From: Vicia villosa
Taxonomy: Eukaryota; Streptophyta; Magnoliopsida; Fabales; Fabaceae
DNA length: 64,000 bases
NCBI RefSeq assembly: GCF_029867415.1
Contig: NC_081185.1
Span: forward strand, 109,858,913-109,922,912
Reading direction: 5' to 3'
The position numbers and the translations under genes are program-made. Below the pieces are notes generated by a model that was given only the letters and a program-made list of their open reading frames with translations, made no database searches and was not told the DNA's origin. Shown here in pieces: positions 49,040-60,705 of this stretch (positions within the stretch are counted from its first letter, which is position 1; every line of letters starts with the position of its first letter).

Positions 49040-49977
49040 TTATTTGAGTTTCATTTCTTATTAAGGTAAAAAAAAGGGTGACAACAACTAATGAATGTTG
49101 TCAACATAACGTATATGTATTTCTTATATGAACATCTCTTGTAGTTTAAAAAATTAAACATTTAAGCTTTGATTGAAATATTCATCTTCCATGTGTGCCA
49201 CAAAAACAAAACTGTTATTTTGATATTTACATGTCCATGGTTCTAAGTATCTTCTTGTTACTATGTTTGTTACTCCCTTAATTCAGATAAGAAATAGGTA
49301 CTTACCAGTCAATACCATAAGCAATTTGTGAAGGGATTCTCGCCGTGGTGGCGCCAGACGCCACAACGGCTTGCCTATATAGTGGATTTTTCCGCCTTCT
49401 GCCATCGACAACACTGATTAAAATTGGGTTTATCCTTAAAGGGTTATTTTCAGCCTTGGAATTATCTTCTGTTGTTATTTCTTTATAGATGATGTAAAAG
49501 AGTTTGATAAAGTTAATCAATATTTTCTTATATCTCATATATTTGATTTGTTTTTTCTATGCAGAAAACTAGTCAAAGTAGTAGACAGCTTCTAAACTCA
49601 GGAGGGTTGTGTTTTTGTTTTCTCCTTAACAAAAAAATTGGTTATGATTTAACAAGATAACCAATAGACCACAGGGCCAAATCAAGAAACCAGCAGTCAC
49701 GGGTAAATCATGAACCAGTCCACTGGTTGGTCCGATAAGGTCTCAGAAACTGTTTGAAAATCATTTTGAACCAGCCACACAATCAACTTTTTAGTCCCAT
49801 GTTAAGTTAGTTAGTTAAAACAGTTTATAACAAACATGATGGTACTGTATAGATGGCACATTATTATCAATATATTTTCCTTTCTAATATATTAAAGTCA
49901 TTATTGAATGCATCGTATCAGCATTTATGGTTGACTCCTTCTTTTGAAATTCATCTATTAAATATGATATAATAAAA

Positions 49978-50465
49978 CAGGGTGTAAATTATTTTTAAAA
50001 AGGGTGTAACTAAGATTTACACCCAATTTTTATTAAAAAAGGGTGTAAATTAGCATGTATTTACACTCGATTTTAATTAAAATAGGGCGTACATTAGCAT
50101 GTATTTACACCCGATTTTTATTAAAATAAGGTGTAATTAAGAACGTATCTACACCCAATTTTAAAACGTATTTACACCTGATTTTTGTTAAAATAGGGTG
50201 TAATTAAAAACGTAATTACACCCAATTTTTGTTAAAATAAGGTGTAACGTAGAATGTATTTACACCCGATATTTTTAAAATGGGATGTAATTAAGAACGT
50301 ATTTACACCCGATTTTAATTAAAATAAGGTGTAATTAAGAAAGTATTTACACCCGTTTTAAACGGGTGTAAATTTGTTAGACATTTCTCACCCGGTGGAT
50401 ATACACCCGATTTTTTTTAAAAATAATGGGTGTAAATTTAATAAAAAATGGGTGTAAATTAACAT
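49978..50465. repeat. CACTA subterminal repeat array (right)
   Basis: About ten alternating TTACACCCGATTTTAATTAA and AAAATAGGGTGTAAT units, each pair forming a small inverted repeat. Shorter matching units occur near the left end at 45205-45380. In CACTA elements such repeats are the binding sites for the element's own TNPA-type protein; that role is inferred here. Confidence 0.85.
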
Positions 50466-51049
50466 TTTTCTACTAGTGACATCAATTTTGTTGTCGACTA
50501 GCACATTCACTCAACAATGATAATTAAAAATATGATTTTCTTTAATCAATTTTATTTGTATCTTTGATTTCTCTTCAACTATTACTATTTTATAGAAATA
50601 ATTATGTTTGTTTGAAGTTTTATCAAAACAAATGTATTAGGTATTTTAATAATTTTTGCTAGCAAAATAAATCAAACAAAATGTCTAAAAAGATTAAAAA
50701 ATCTCAAATATTAATTGAGCTTGTATTTTTTATTTTAATAAATACTAAAACAAATGATTATCTTTAATTACTAAAAAGATTAATTATTAAGATGTTTTCT
50801 TTAATAACTGATATTAGTTATCATATTTTTCTGTACAGTTACATAAACATATTTTAACAATGAAGAATTAATGAATATTTTAATATAATGAAAAGTTTTA
50901 GTGAATAATCGAAAGCTTTCATATAGTTTGAGTTTATTTTATCATTTAAACAATATATATCATAAAAATTCATAATTTTTTTCTTAAATAAAAATATATA
51001 GCTCCAACGGTAGATAATTTCTGAATCCGCCATTGATTATGTCCACGAA

Positions 51050-52300
51050 TCACCTTATACAAGAATGATCTCAAACCTACTGAGTTTTTATACCGAGCTG
51101 AACTCAGAAATCAAGTGAGATTTTACACTTGACTGTCTCGAATTAGATAGCGCTTTTAATAGGGTTGAGCTTAAAAATTGTTATGGAGATTTACTAATTG
51201 ATCTTCACGAACCAAAAGAGAGTTTTTTAAATAAAGGAACTCACGAACCAAACAGAGACTAAGACTAATCCTCAAAATACAAATAAGAATTTTTTTAATG
51301 GTTTTTTTCCGAACAAAAATAATAACTTCCTAAAGAACGATTATTTACTCAATAGAAAAAATAACTCTTAGTAAATTTACAATTATACCTTCACCTAGAA
51401 CAATATCCTCACCGAGACTCGAGAACACTCTCAAAGTACTATGGCTAAAATGTGTGAGAAAAATAAGAATGATTTAGAGAGGTATGACAGAAATGAAAAG
51501 TGGAGGTTTTTCAAGTTTTCTAGATGTTGAAAAATAATATAGAAGCTCTCTATTTATAGGCTAAGACAATGTATAAATTTGGAAATAATTTGTGAGCCAA
51601 ATTAATGACATAATCGATTAGACAATGCAAACAATCAATTTTTGTGGCACAAAATGGAAGATTTTGATATAGAGTTGTTGCCACTCATTAAGAGAATGTC
51701 ATAATTTGTTATATACTCTATTAGACATCATCTAATCGATTAGGCATATGATCTAACCGATTAGACAGTTTTAAAAAAAAAATTCCTAGTCAAGTAGTCA
51801 GACCCCTAATCAACTAGCTAGAACCTAAATTTTTTTTTATTTTAATTAAAAAATGTGAGGCTTCTCAATGATTTTAACGGGTGTATGTGTAATTCAGATA
51901 TAATACTTCTAGAAATACTCTTGCGTCTTTACAATATACTGGTCACTCAATAGATATGATCATGCGAGTTATCACACTTGCTATCTTTCACACTCCAAAA
52001 CTTCAAGTCTTGACATCGTTATCTTTGATTTTAGTGTCACATAAGAACCTTGAGTCTTCTGAATGAGGCTTGAGATATCTCTGTGTTAATTACCATCGTC
52101 TAAGATACTAAAAGCTTAAACACCACTGATCATAAATTTTAAGTCTTCGCTTGATAGAAGTTGGACTACACTGTTGACTTTAAACAAACGCCTAGCTTGA
52201 TTCAGGAGGATAGTTTGATCAACCATCTTGTGCATCTTTGAATACCTGAGCTATCTTTAGCAGTTGCTTGACTTCAAATAATGTCAACATCAAAACTGAA
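51050..52300 (-). repeat. Probable copia LTR (SIRE/Maximus-like), minus strand
   Basis: On the minus strand it starts near TGTTGACATTATTTGAAGTC and has a TATA-like CTATAAATAGAG (about 51561-51572). It also contains repeated ATCGATTAG/CTAATCGAT phrases (about 51611, 51733 and 51757). No coding. Boundaries are approximate and no target duplication was found. Confidence 0.45.
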
Positions 52301-52369
52301 CACGTCTACTGATTGACTTGCATCATTCCTAAACCAAATATGGAATAAGCATCGACCAACCCACATACC

Positions 52370-52760
52370 GAATAGAGGAAGTTGCATCACAATGAACAAA
52401 CAAATGCTACGTCGATTCAACTTGACCTACACACGCGAAACAACCTACCACATTGTCCTCCTAAATTATACCTTGCCTCCTAAGATTAAGCCTAGTTATT
52501 AATTCCTTTAAAATATTGTAAGACCTACTTATGACTCTAGCAACAGACATTGCCAGACAATCATAATTAAGTTGACATTATCAATAACCCAACTAGCGAG
52601 TCTAAAGCCTAAACACAAGCATCCTCCTTATCCTACTTAACCACCCCCTTAATCAAACTAAGTAAGACCCCAAACAACTCTTCCTCCCAAACCAACAACC
52701 AACAACTTACGCCTCCTCTTAAAATCTCAAACTGAAACTCCATTTACCTTAGCCTTTATC
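52370..52760 (-). pseudogene. LINE remnant (zf-RVT region)
   Basis: The minus strand around 52500-52370 gives LNLRRQGI, EDNVVGCFACVGQVES and HLFVHCDATSS, resembling the reverse-transcriptase zinc-binding region of plant LINEs (C..C...H..C). Stops interrupt it and the neighbouring sequence is too decayed to read. Confidence 0.6.
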
Positions 52761-53600
52761 AATTCCACTTTAAGAATTTTTTTCCTCCGAAATAAGCAAT
52801 ATTTAAATTTAATTCTGGCCATAATTATCAATTTATATGGATAGTTAACCACTTATATTCTTTTAAGATGTAAACATAATAAACATAAATAATATTAAAG
52901 ACTCTTAACATTTTTTAATAAAAAAGACTCACTTAATAAAGAGTTGACTCATTCAAAACATCTTAAGTTTAACTTGTATGGTAGATGTGAAGATTTTTTT
53001 GTAAGTGTGAATCTCTATAGTCCAAATCATTTTTTTATTTATTTTTAAATTAGTTATTACATTGACGCTGTATATAGACTTTGCTTTTTCATTTTTCATT
53101 TTTTTTTGACGGAGACTTTGCTTTTTCATAAATATTATAAAGTACACGTATTTTTTCCCTTGAAGTTCAAATAAGATTTTACCAATACTTAACTTCCATT
53201 CCATCATTATTACTTAACCTAAAATTTAGGGATACAATGCTTTTTTGACATAAAAACTTATCCAATTTGAAACAGGGTATTGACTTTGTAGTTATCTGAA
53301 GGTAACTATTTTTAGGAAGGAGGACCAGAAATTAAGAAGACCATCAATGTTTGCCACTTTGATATACAACGTGACTGAAACGGAAAAGCACCGATTGAAT
53401 TGTGGCCAAAGAAAGAGTATTCGTATGGTTAACAATTAATTACCTCATTTAAAATGTGAATTTCGTAATTTGACATTTGGATTATAGCCATAATTACTTC
53501 TCTACTCTACGGGTCTCCATTGCACCTTTCACTAGCTAGTTTTTGTAGGGAATGAATTCATGTGAGAAAAAAATGAAGATGATTCATTTCACTTGTTTTT
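52761..53600. other. AT-rich intergenic DNA
   Basis: No gene or element boundary recognised. A long TA microsatellite follows at 53605-53730. Confidence 0.5.
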
Positions 53601-53733
<133 letters not shown>

Positions 53734-53879
53734 TATTTATATGACTGTTTGAAAAAGCTTGGATGCCAAATCAAGTGTTTTATAGGCTAATTCGCACTCT
53801 GAAATGTCTAAAATCATGCAGAAATCGTGTGTAGAACATGGAAAAAATGGCACTAAAATGTAACAGAAACGCAGAAAAT

Positions 53880-55822
53880 TATGGTCCTAACCTTTTCTAC
53901 TTTTTAACCGTTCGACTTGTCGAACAATGTCCGCTAGTTGGGACATATCCCTTAGATATTGGGTATCCAATTTCTTTCTGATGGAATAATCTAAGCTCAC
54001 AGCAACTATTTCAACTAGTTCGTGTCCATGCACTTGAGTAAAGCACCTCACTTTCAACAGTCGAAATTTCGTTTCACACTTGCCAATTCATTCAGACTAA
54101 TCTTAGATTTTCCCATAAAGAATTGTTCATGGAACAATCTGTCGAAGAAATTGAGCACTAACATAACTCGATCACATCTTCTAACAATTACAAATGTTAT
54201 TCCTACAAAAGTAATAAGACGTTAACTAAACTTGAGGCGTGTATGAACATTGTCCTTAAAGATGTATCCTCCTCATAAGCGCAAATCTCCCAAGATTCAA
54301 AAGGTTCTTCTGAGATTCTCAATAAAACTCTGAGGTATCAGAACAACAAGAAATAATTTAAGACGACATGAAGATGTAACCAGGATCAAAAGAAGCAAAA
54401 GGGTTTTTAGGTTCTATGCATCATTATTTTTTTTCTTTGTCTTGTAAAAGATGATAAGGGAATAGTTACATGAGAGAGAGATATGGAGTAAGAGCTTTGA
54501 CTAGGTCAAGTCAAAATAATTAAATATAATTATTTGACTAAGTCAAATCATTATAAGTTAATATTTTGAAAATAATTTTTTCATTTTTGTCATTTTAAGA
54601 TGTGACAAAATTTATTTAGAACTTTTGAAATATAATCAAAATTTGCAACACAATCTTTATAACTAAGTCCAATTACAAATGGAGTGTGCGGGGAGTATTG
54701 TAAACCATGTAAAGGCATTTTTTTGGTAAGGGAATTAGGAAAATATCTCATCTTAAGATTTTAGTTATTTGTTATATCTCTCGCTTCAGTCAGATATCGA
54801 GCAATATATTCGACTATGGAGTCACTAGTATCACCAACAATTTTTGTGAACTTAGGGACTTTCCAACCCCTTGGGAGTTCTATTTGTAACACATAATCTG
54901 ATAGAGGGGACGTATAATTCGGCTTATGCAGGCCTACATTCAATCAATTTTGGGCCATGACTCTTTCTACCATGGCTGCAAGATTGTTTTGTCCTGGCAG
55001 GTTTTCTTGCTGGACTTGATGGACTACTTGATCGACATCATGATTTTAGTTAACTATAAAAACTAGTGGGTTTCTTTGTTCAAATTTCCTAGGCCTATAT
55101 TATTCGACTATTTATGGTACAAATTATTGGCCATGATTGTAATGGGTTACCCCTTCATTGGGAGTCGGCCTAGTCATCTAGGGTTCTATGATCGGTCGAA
55201 CTTGCGTTTGAAGGGTGCCAAAGAAATTAGCGATTCGAGACATTTGAGTCACTAATTGTTGGTAACTATTATTGTATTTTGAATCAGAGGATTGAATATA
55301 ATACCCATTTCTCGAGTTAGTAAGTTAATCATTGCATGATTACTCTCGTCTATTTGTTATCTTATTGCCACCATAGTATTTATGGCAAAGGTCGGCATGA
55401 CTTGGGAAGCAAATCCATTTCCAATTGGGGTTGACTGGTTTGACAAGGGTCGCTTATGGCCGATCATAATGCCAATAGCGGCGAATAAGCAGTCATCGTT
55501 TTATTAGCAAATGTTGACGCATTCGTTGTAAGCCTGCCATCATTAATGTTGGCATGCCATAAGGTTGTTCGCGACTAATTATAAGCATTGTGAAACTCAT
55601 GGCATAAGGCCTAAAATCACTTGTCCTAATGGGTCTCGGATTCGTAGGGATACTCGCCATTATTTTCGGGGAAATTATTTCCCCTTCATGTGCAATCGAC
55701 AACATGGCCTTCATGCTTGCTTTGGAGGCATTTGCTTCAGTCGAAGTCGCATCAATAATGCCTCCACCCGTAGTACTGGATGGTTGTTCTCCATTAGTAT
55801 TATTGTTTCTTGAATGAACCAT
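53880..55822 (-). pseudogene. Ty3 retrotransposon gag remnant A
   Basis: Starts on the minus strand with an Asn/Gly/Thr-rich leader (MVHSRNNNTNGEQPSSTTGG). Further on are PNYTSPLSDYVLQIELPRGW, KFTKIVGDTSDSIVEYIARY and YFPNSLTKK, the Retrotrans_gag fold. The last part near 54200-53900 reads MGKSKISLNELASVKRN and further decayed sequence. About 450 bp (roughly 54235-54690) that does not encode gag interrupts it. Many stops. A primer-binding-like TTGGCACAGCCAGTG lies just upstream on the minus strand (about 56007-55993). Confidence 0.75.
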
Positions 55823-56169
55823 TCTAACATATCATCTAGTTATTATTCTAGCGTACTTTTTAGTTATCCTACTACTCATCAATCTCATACACACTTAAGA
55901 CTTTGAGAAGACTCATAAATGAAGAACTTAAATGAAGATTTAAAAAGAAAAAAATTTTAAATTTTTGCACAAAGGTTTCACTGGCTGTGCCAATTTATTT
56001 AATGGAAAATTTGTTAAACAAAGACAAGTTTGATTTTACTTAACGGATTAAACATATAAAAATTATCCCTCATTAATGACACGTGGAAGATAAATTTACA
56101 TAATTGAAAGGAGAGATAATAATAAATATTTAAGGATATTATAGGAAAAGTATTATTAATTATTCATTG

Positions 56170-56242
56170 AAATTGTAAAATGACTTATATTTAAATATAA
56201 TTTTTTTTCAAAGCGACTTATAATAAAAAACGGAGGGAGTAA
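56170..56242. mobile_element. Partial Stowaway-like MITE end
   Basis: Ends in CGGAGGGAGTAA after an AAGCGACTTATAATAAAAAA phrase, the standard Stowaway terminal sequence next to TA. Only one end is evident. Confidence 0.5.
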
Positions 56243-56249
56243 CTCAAAT

Positions 56250-57860
56250 TATTGATCACCATTTGAGATTCGTCTTCAAACCTCTTATTCAGGTTGTGTC
56301 GAGAAATATGAGGTAACAAGGAGTCAATTGGGATCCATGCAGATGTTCAACTTAGTAGAGACTTGACTTCTAAGAGGTCTTATGTTGGAGTGTATAATGT
56401 TTGATGCCCATATTCCGTCAATTACGAGTGTCTTGAACTTAAAGACCAAGCAGAACACCGGGAGGGAGACAATTGCTCTTTGAATGAGTTGAAGGAATCT
56501 CAGAAAAGGAAAGATGGCGCTGCCTAGAAACATGGCAAAAAGCTCACCCAAGTTTAATAGAAGAGACTCATTGAAGTGTCAAACCTTCTTTTTTACATTT
56601 CTCTATTCCCTTGGATATAAAACTTGGTATGTGCCATAATTTCAACCATGAAAATGACAAGTTTCTAAGGAGAAAGACTCATCAAAGTGGCTGACCTTTA
56701 AACCATTTTGGAATTCTTCACGAACATCTCTTGCTTTTAATGTATTACCTTTATAATTTCCTCAAAGAAATGGGTAAGGTCCTTCCTCAGGGACTTGGAA
56801 TTCCCTTGAAGAACATTGATTAAGCAGGTTGTTCTAGTGATTACTCGTCAAAAATTAACGGAGTTTCCTCGATAGGTCTTGAAAATTGGCCACTTAAAAA
56901 CATGGGAGGTTTATGAACCATCTAAGAACCGTCTACTTGAAAGTTCTAGACAAGATCTTAAACTTCACGGAGTCAGAAGAGCCAATTATCACCATCCGAG
57001 TATTGGTGGAAGCAATGTGTTCATGGGGTTCGTATGTCCCATCAAACTTCACCATTCATAGTAGCTTGAATTTTTCTCATACGGGGGTGCCCCAGATTTC
57101 CTCAAATAGATAACGGGGATCCAGAACCTCATAGTCTTCGAGTGGATTGTCATCACGATGCCTTTCCTGAAAGGTTAGGATGTTATCCTGCATTGCTTGG
57201 AGCGAGTAAGAATGACAATGGGGAGGGTCGGGGACGATTACTACCTCCCCCTAACCTAAGTCCCCAAACAATCCCCGTTCCCCGCCCCAAACCCAACTTG
57301 GAATGGAGAATTAAAAATCAAACCCGACCCAAACGGGTTTGGATTGGGTTTAGGTATCCCCACCCCGCCACCATCCATTTAGTGAAATCAATTTTTTTTT
57401 AAGTAAAATTACTTATTCTTTCCAAAATAAAATTACATTATAAATAATAAAATAAAACAATTTCATACATACATTTAAAATATTTTAAGTAATAAATACA
57501 AATCAAAATATCAAAACATTAGCCACTTATTTAATATTTTAAATTATCAAAAATAAATAATAATATACATAATGAAATAAAGGGGTTGGGTTCGAGGTGG
57601 GTACTAGTGTCCCCATTACCCGACCCGTCCCCCTATTTTGTAATTGGGGAAAACTCAAACTCAGTCAAAGCAGATTGTCCCCGTCAACTTTGAGCGGGTT
57701 CGAGTGGGTATCCGCGAGGACGGGTTTTGTTGCCATGCCTAGGAGCGACATAATTCCACCACAACAACTCACATTTCTACTAAGGCCTCGTTGTTGTTGA
57801 CGTTGCTTCTTCTAGTTGTTGTTGTGCCTCGTTGTGTCACCATAATGATAGCGAAAATTG
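56250..57860 (-). pseudogene. Ty3 retrotransposon gag remnant B, split by a MITE
   Basis: Read downward, the minus strand carries an Arg/Asn-rich start, LQAMQDNILTFQERHRDDNP, YLFEEIWGTPV, FDGTYEPHEHIASTNTRM, ANFQDLSRKLRQF and, near 56700-56550, ESFSLETCHFHG and GELFAMFLG. The pattern is that of Ty3 gag with the FDGTxDPxxH motif. Stops and shifts are common. A hAT MITE (57207-57741) cuts the N-terminal region. This gag differs from remnant A. Confidence 0.75.
57207..57741. mobile_element. hAT-type MITE inside Ty3 gag (535 bp)
   Basis: Starts TAAGAATGACAATGGGGAGG; the right end reverse-complements to TAGGCATGGCAACAAAACCC. Flanks GGAGCGAG (57199-57206) and GGAGCGAC (57742-57749) are an 8-bp duplication with one change. 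The arms are GGGG/CCCC-rich and the middle AT-rich. Confidence 0.85.
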
Positions 57861-58480
57861 AGACGATTTAGTAATGAGTGAGAGTGTAACCTAGGCCAGT
57901 TTTATCGAGGCTCTTCCTTAAAGAAGTAGGAATAATTGTTCCTTAAGAGATAAATGACTTAACATGTATTGACGCGATTGCCACTTAATGGAAATGAGTT
58001 TGGGTCAGGTGCCCCATGCCCTAGTAGTGATGGATCAGATCGAAAGACCCATGACCCATCATGTCATGCCCTCCGATTTTGTTCAATGACCTTTTATAAC
58101 GCTTTTAGACAATTTAAAATTATGAGTCGCTTCCTTTCAAAATCTAATTAAAATTATTCTAGTCCAAATAATCTTGTAATATTTAATACATTTGTGCCTA
58201 TATCACAATATAATTGATGTATATGTTAAAAGTGTTTTCTAAAAATAATTAACCTTTTTTAGTTTTAATATAATAACTCTTTTTTACTCATATTATTTAA
58301 TCATATTATTTTAATCACTCTCAATTCAATACTTTTTACTTTATTTGTAAATATATTTTAATCTTTTATATCTATAATAAACGTGAAAAGAATACCTTAA
58401 TAAAAGATTAGTTTTCTTTCCTTTATATTCTTTTGATATGTCTATCTAAACTTAAAAGTATTAGTAATACTTTTTTTTAA
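57861..58480. other. Unassigned intergenic DNA
   Basis: Mixed sequence with only short frames; no homology recognised. Confidence 0.5.
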
Positions 58481-59755
58481 TGAAGACCCATTTTTATCCC
58501 TAACAAAATCTATAAAACTTAAATTAGTACTCCACACAAAAAAAAACTGATTTAATCCTTTATAAAATATAATCAGGTCATATTAGTTTTTTTATTAATA
58601 TTTTTTTCAAACCGGTTTCTTCTTCTACTTTTAAACCGTGACTGGATCGCTAAGTCGTATTTTATTTTTCATTTTTCATTTTTTAAATACTAAATTAATT
58701 TTTATTTTTAATTTCGATTTTATTTTTAAACGATTCAAATTTTAAAATATCAAAAAACATAAAATTTGTTTTGAGAAGGAATCAAACTCAGAGACATTTA
58801 CGCCACATCTTATGCCTTTACCACTATGCCAACGTACACCGGTGACAAATAATTCGCATGATTTATAATGATATTAAACAATTCTAAATTTAAAATATAA
58901 AATATAAAATTTGTACCCATGAGGTCTCAAACTCAAGTCTTTTCAAATTTAATGATAGCCACTTCACTGAAAATATGAAAAGTGATTTAAGAGCAGGTGA
59001 ATCAGTTAGATTAATCGGTATTAGTGAATTTTTCTCGATTATGAATGTTAACAATGTTGTTCTTATTTTTCCGAAATTGTTATAATAGTTTCAAAAAAAT
59101 CAGAACATTGTTAACATTCATTATTGAGAAAAATTCACTAATATCAATTAATCTAATTCATGCAACCCCTCTTAGATTACTTTTCATATTTACAATAAAG
59201 TGACTACTATTTAATTTGAAGGAAGGGACTTGACTTTGAGACCCTATAGGTACCAAAATTTATGTTTTTTTGTTTTAAATTCATAATTGATTAATATTAC
59301 TATAAATCATGTCAATTATTTATCATCAATGTATGTTGCATAGCATGTGACCTAAATGTCTTGAGTTTGATTCCTTCTCATGCTCAAATCTTATCTTTTT
59401 TATATTTTAAAATCTGAATTGTTTAAAATTAAAAGTAAAAATCAATTTAATATTTAAACAATGAAAAATAAAAAATAAAACACCACTTGACGGTACAGTC
59501 ACGGTTTAAAAGTAAAAGAAAAAATCGGAAGTAAAAATCAATTTAATATTTAAAAAATGAAAAATAAAAAATAAAATACCACTTGACGGTACAGTCACGG
59601 TTTAAAAGTAGAAGAAAAAACCGGTTTAAAAAAAATATTTACAGAAAGACTAATATGACCCAGTTATATTTTGTAAGGGATTAAATCGAGTCTTTGTTTT
59701 GTGGAGGACTAATTTAGGTTCGGTAGTTTTTGTGAGGAACCAAAATGGGTCTTCA
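58481..59755. mobile_element. Large foldback (Mutator-like) element, 1275 bp
   Basis: The whole element is two inverted arms of about 600 bp meeting near 59085. Outer ends are TGAAGACCCATTTTTATCCC and (reverse complement) TGAAGACCCATTTTGGTTCC. Arms match by eye at perhaps 80-85%. Both flanks read TTTTTTTTA, compatible with a 9-bp Mutator-type duplication, though poly-T makes this weak. The right arm has an extra tandem copy of about 95 bp (CACCACTTGACGGTACAGTC region at 59482 and 59578). Confidence 0.8.
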
Positions 59756-60705
59756 CTCTATTTTTTTTTATATAATACCAAAAACACTCTCTTTAATATT
59801 TAACATTTAATAAAAAATTTTTTTTTAGTAAATAAAAAAATACTAAAAGAAAAATGGGCAACATCAAAATCAGCCATAAATAAATAACTTAACATCAAAA
59901 TCAGCAAGAAAGTAAAATACTAAAAGAACCCCACCTATATCATTTCTAAATACCCTAACTTCTATGGAGCATCAAATATTTTTCATGTAGCTCACATGAC
60001 CCACCAACTGGCATTCTCCTTATTTAACAAAAATATCAATACTTCCCTGATATTTATCAAAAAATATTAAATTTCCATTCTTCTCCTCATACAAACAAAA
60101 TATAAAAGACTTTTCAAATAAAATTTTTTTTTTCAAATTCTTTTATAATAATTACCTGTCCAAATACTGTTGTATATTAATTATACTCATAAATATAATT
60201 GAAAGAGGTTGATTTGACACTGTATTGAAATTTGAAAATCAATAAAATATTTATTTTACAACAGTTAATTTTTTTTTGTTAAAGATGAGTAATTCTCTGA
60301 TTTAATTCAATTAATTCCACCTTTGCGTATAATCACATTTTCACAATCACGTTCACAGCACACCATAAATTCCACTGTAACAACAAACAACAACACACAC
60401 AAACCCACGCTCCTTCTCTTTCTCTCTCTAACTTTCTCTCTCTAAAAACTTTCCATGCATATTTAAATATACCATATGCTTGATTAGACTAATAGACCAA
60501 GTTTCAGTTTTGTGCCACCCAAAAACTCCTTTCTTCTTCTTCTTCTTCTTCTCTGCTGCTTCTAAAGTCAACATGCAATGATTTTACCCCCAAATGCTTC
60601 TTCACATGATTTGATCACGTTTCACGGTTTCAGTTTTACAAAAATATAGTCTTTTTATTGAATTGAAATTTGGGTTTGTGTTAAGTTTGACGAAAAAGAA
60701 GGGAA
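59756..60705. promoter_or_regulatory. Upstream region of the transporter gene
   Basis: AT-rich, then CT-rich (TTTCTCTCTCTAACTTTC near 60419) and a TTC microsatellite (about 60531-60552), as in many plant 5' UTRs. No clear TATA box placed. Confidence 0.4.

Larger units (their letters stand above)
45167..50478 (+). mobile_element. Gene-capturing CACTA transposon (Pack-CACTA type, 5312 bp)
   Basis: Left end CACTAGTGCAAAAAGATTAA; the right end reverse-complements to CACTAGTAGAAAAATGTTAA. A 3-bp duplication ACA stands at 45164-45166 and 50479-50481, the size made by CACTA transposases. Subterminal regions are packed with TTACACCC/GGGTGTAA repeats, few on the left (45205-45380) and a dense array on the right (49978-50465). 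Between them, on the plus strand, are exon-intron fragments of at least four unrelated plant genes and no transposase, so it is nonautonomous. Strand is given by the captured exons. Confidence 0.88.
44858..51035. mobile_element. hAT-like element split by a CACTA insertion
   Basis: Left end CAAGGGCGGATCTAC and (reverse complement of right end) CAATGGCGGATTCAG are inverted repeats. Flanks ATTATGCC (44850-44857) and ATTATGTC (51036-51043) are an 8-bp duplication with one change. Removing the CACTA element leaves about 870 bp of AT-rich, noncoding sequence. Confidence 0.65.

Noticed and set aside
49302..49538. Minus-strand 78-residue frame inside the CACTA element
   Set aside because: No family resemblance and opposite strand to the captured exons; judged chance.
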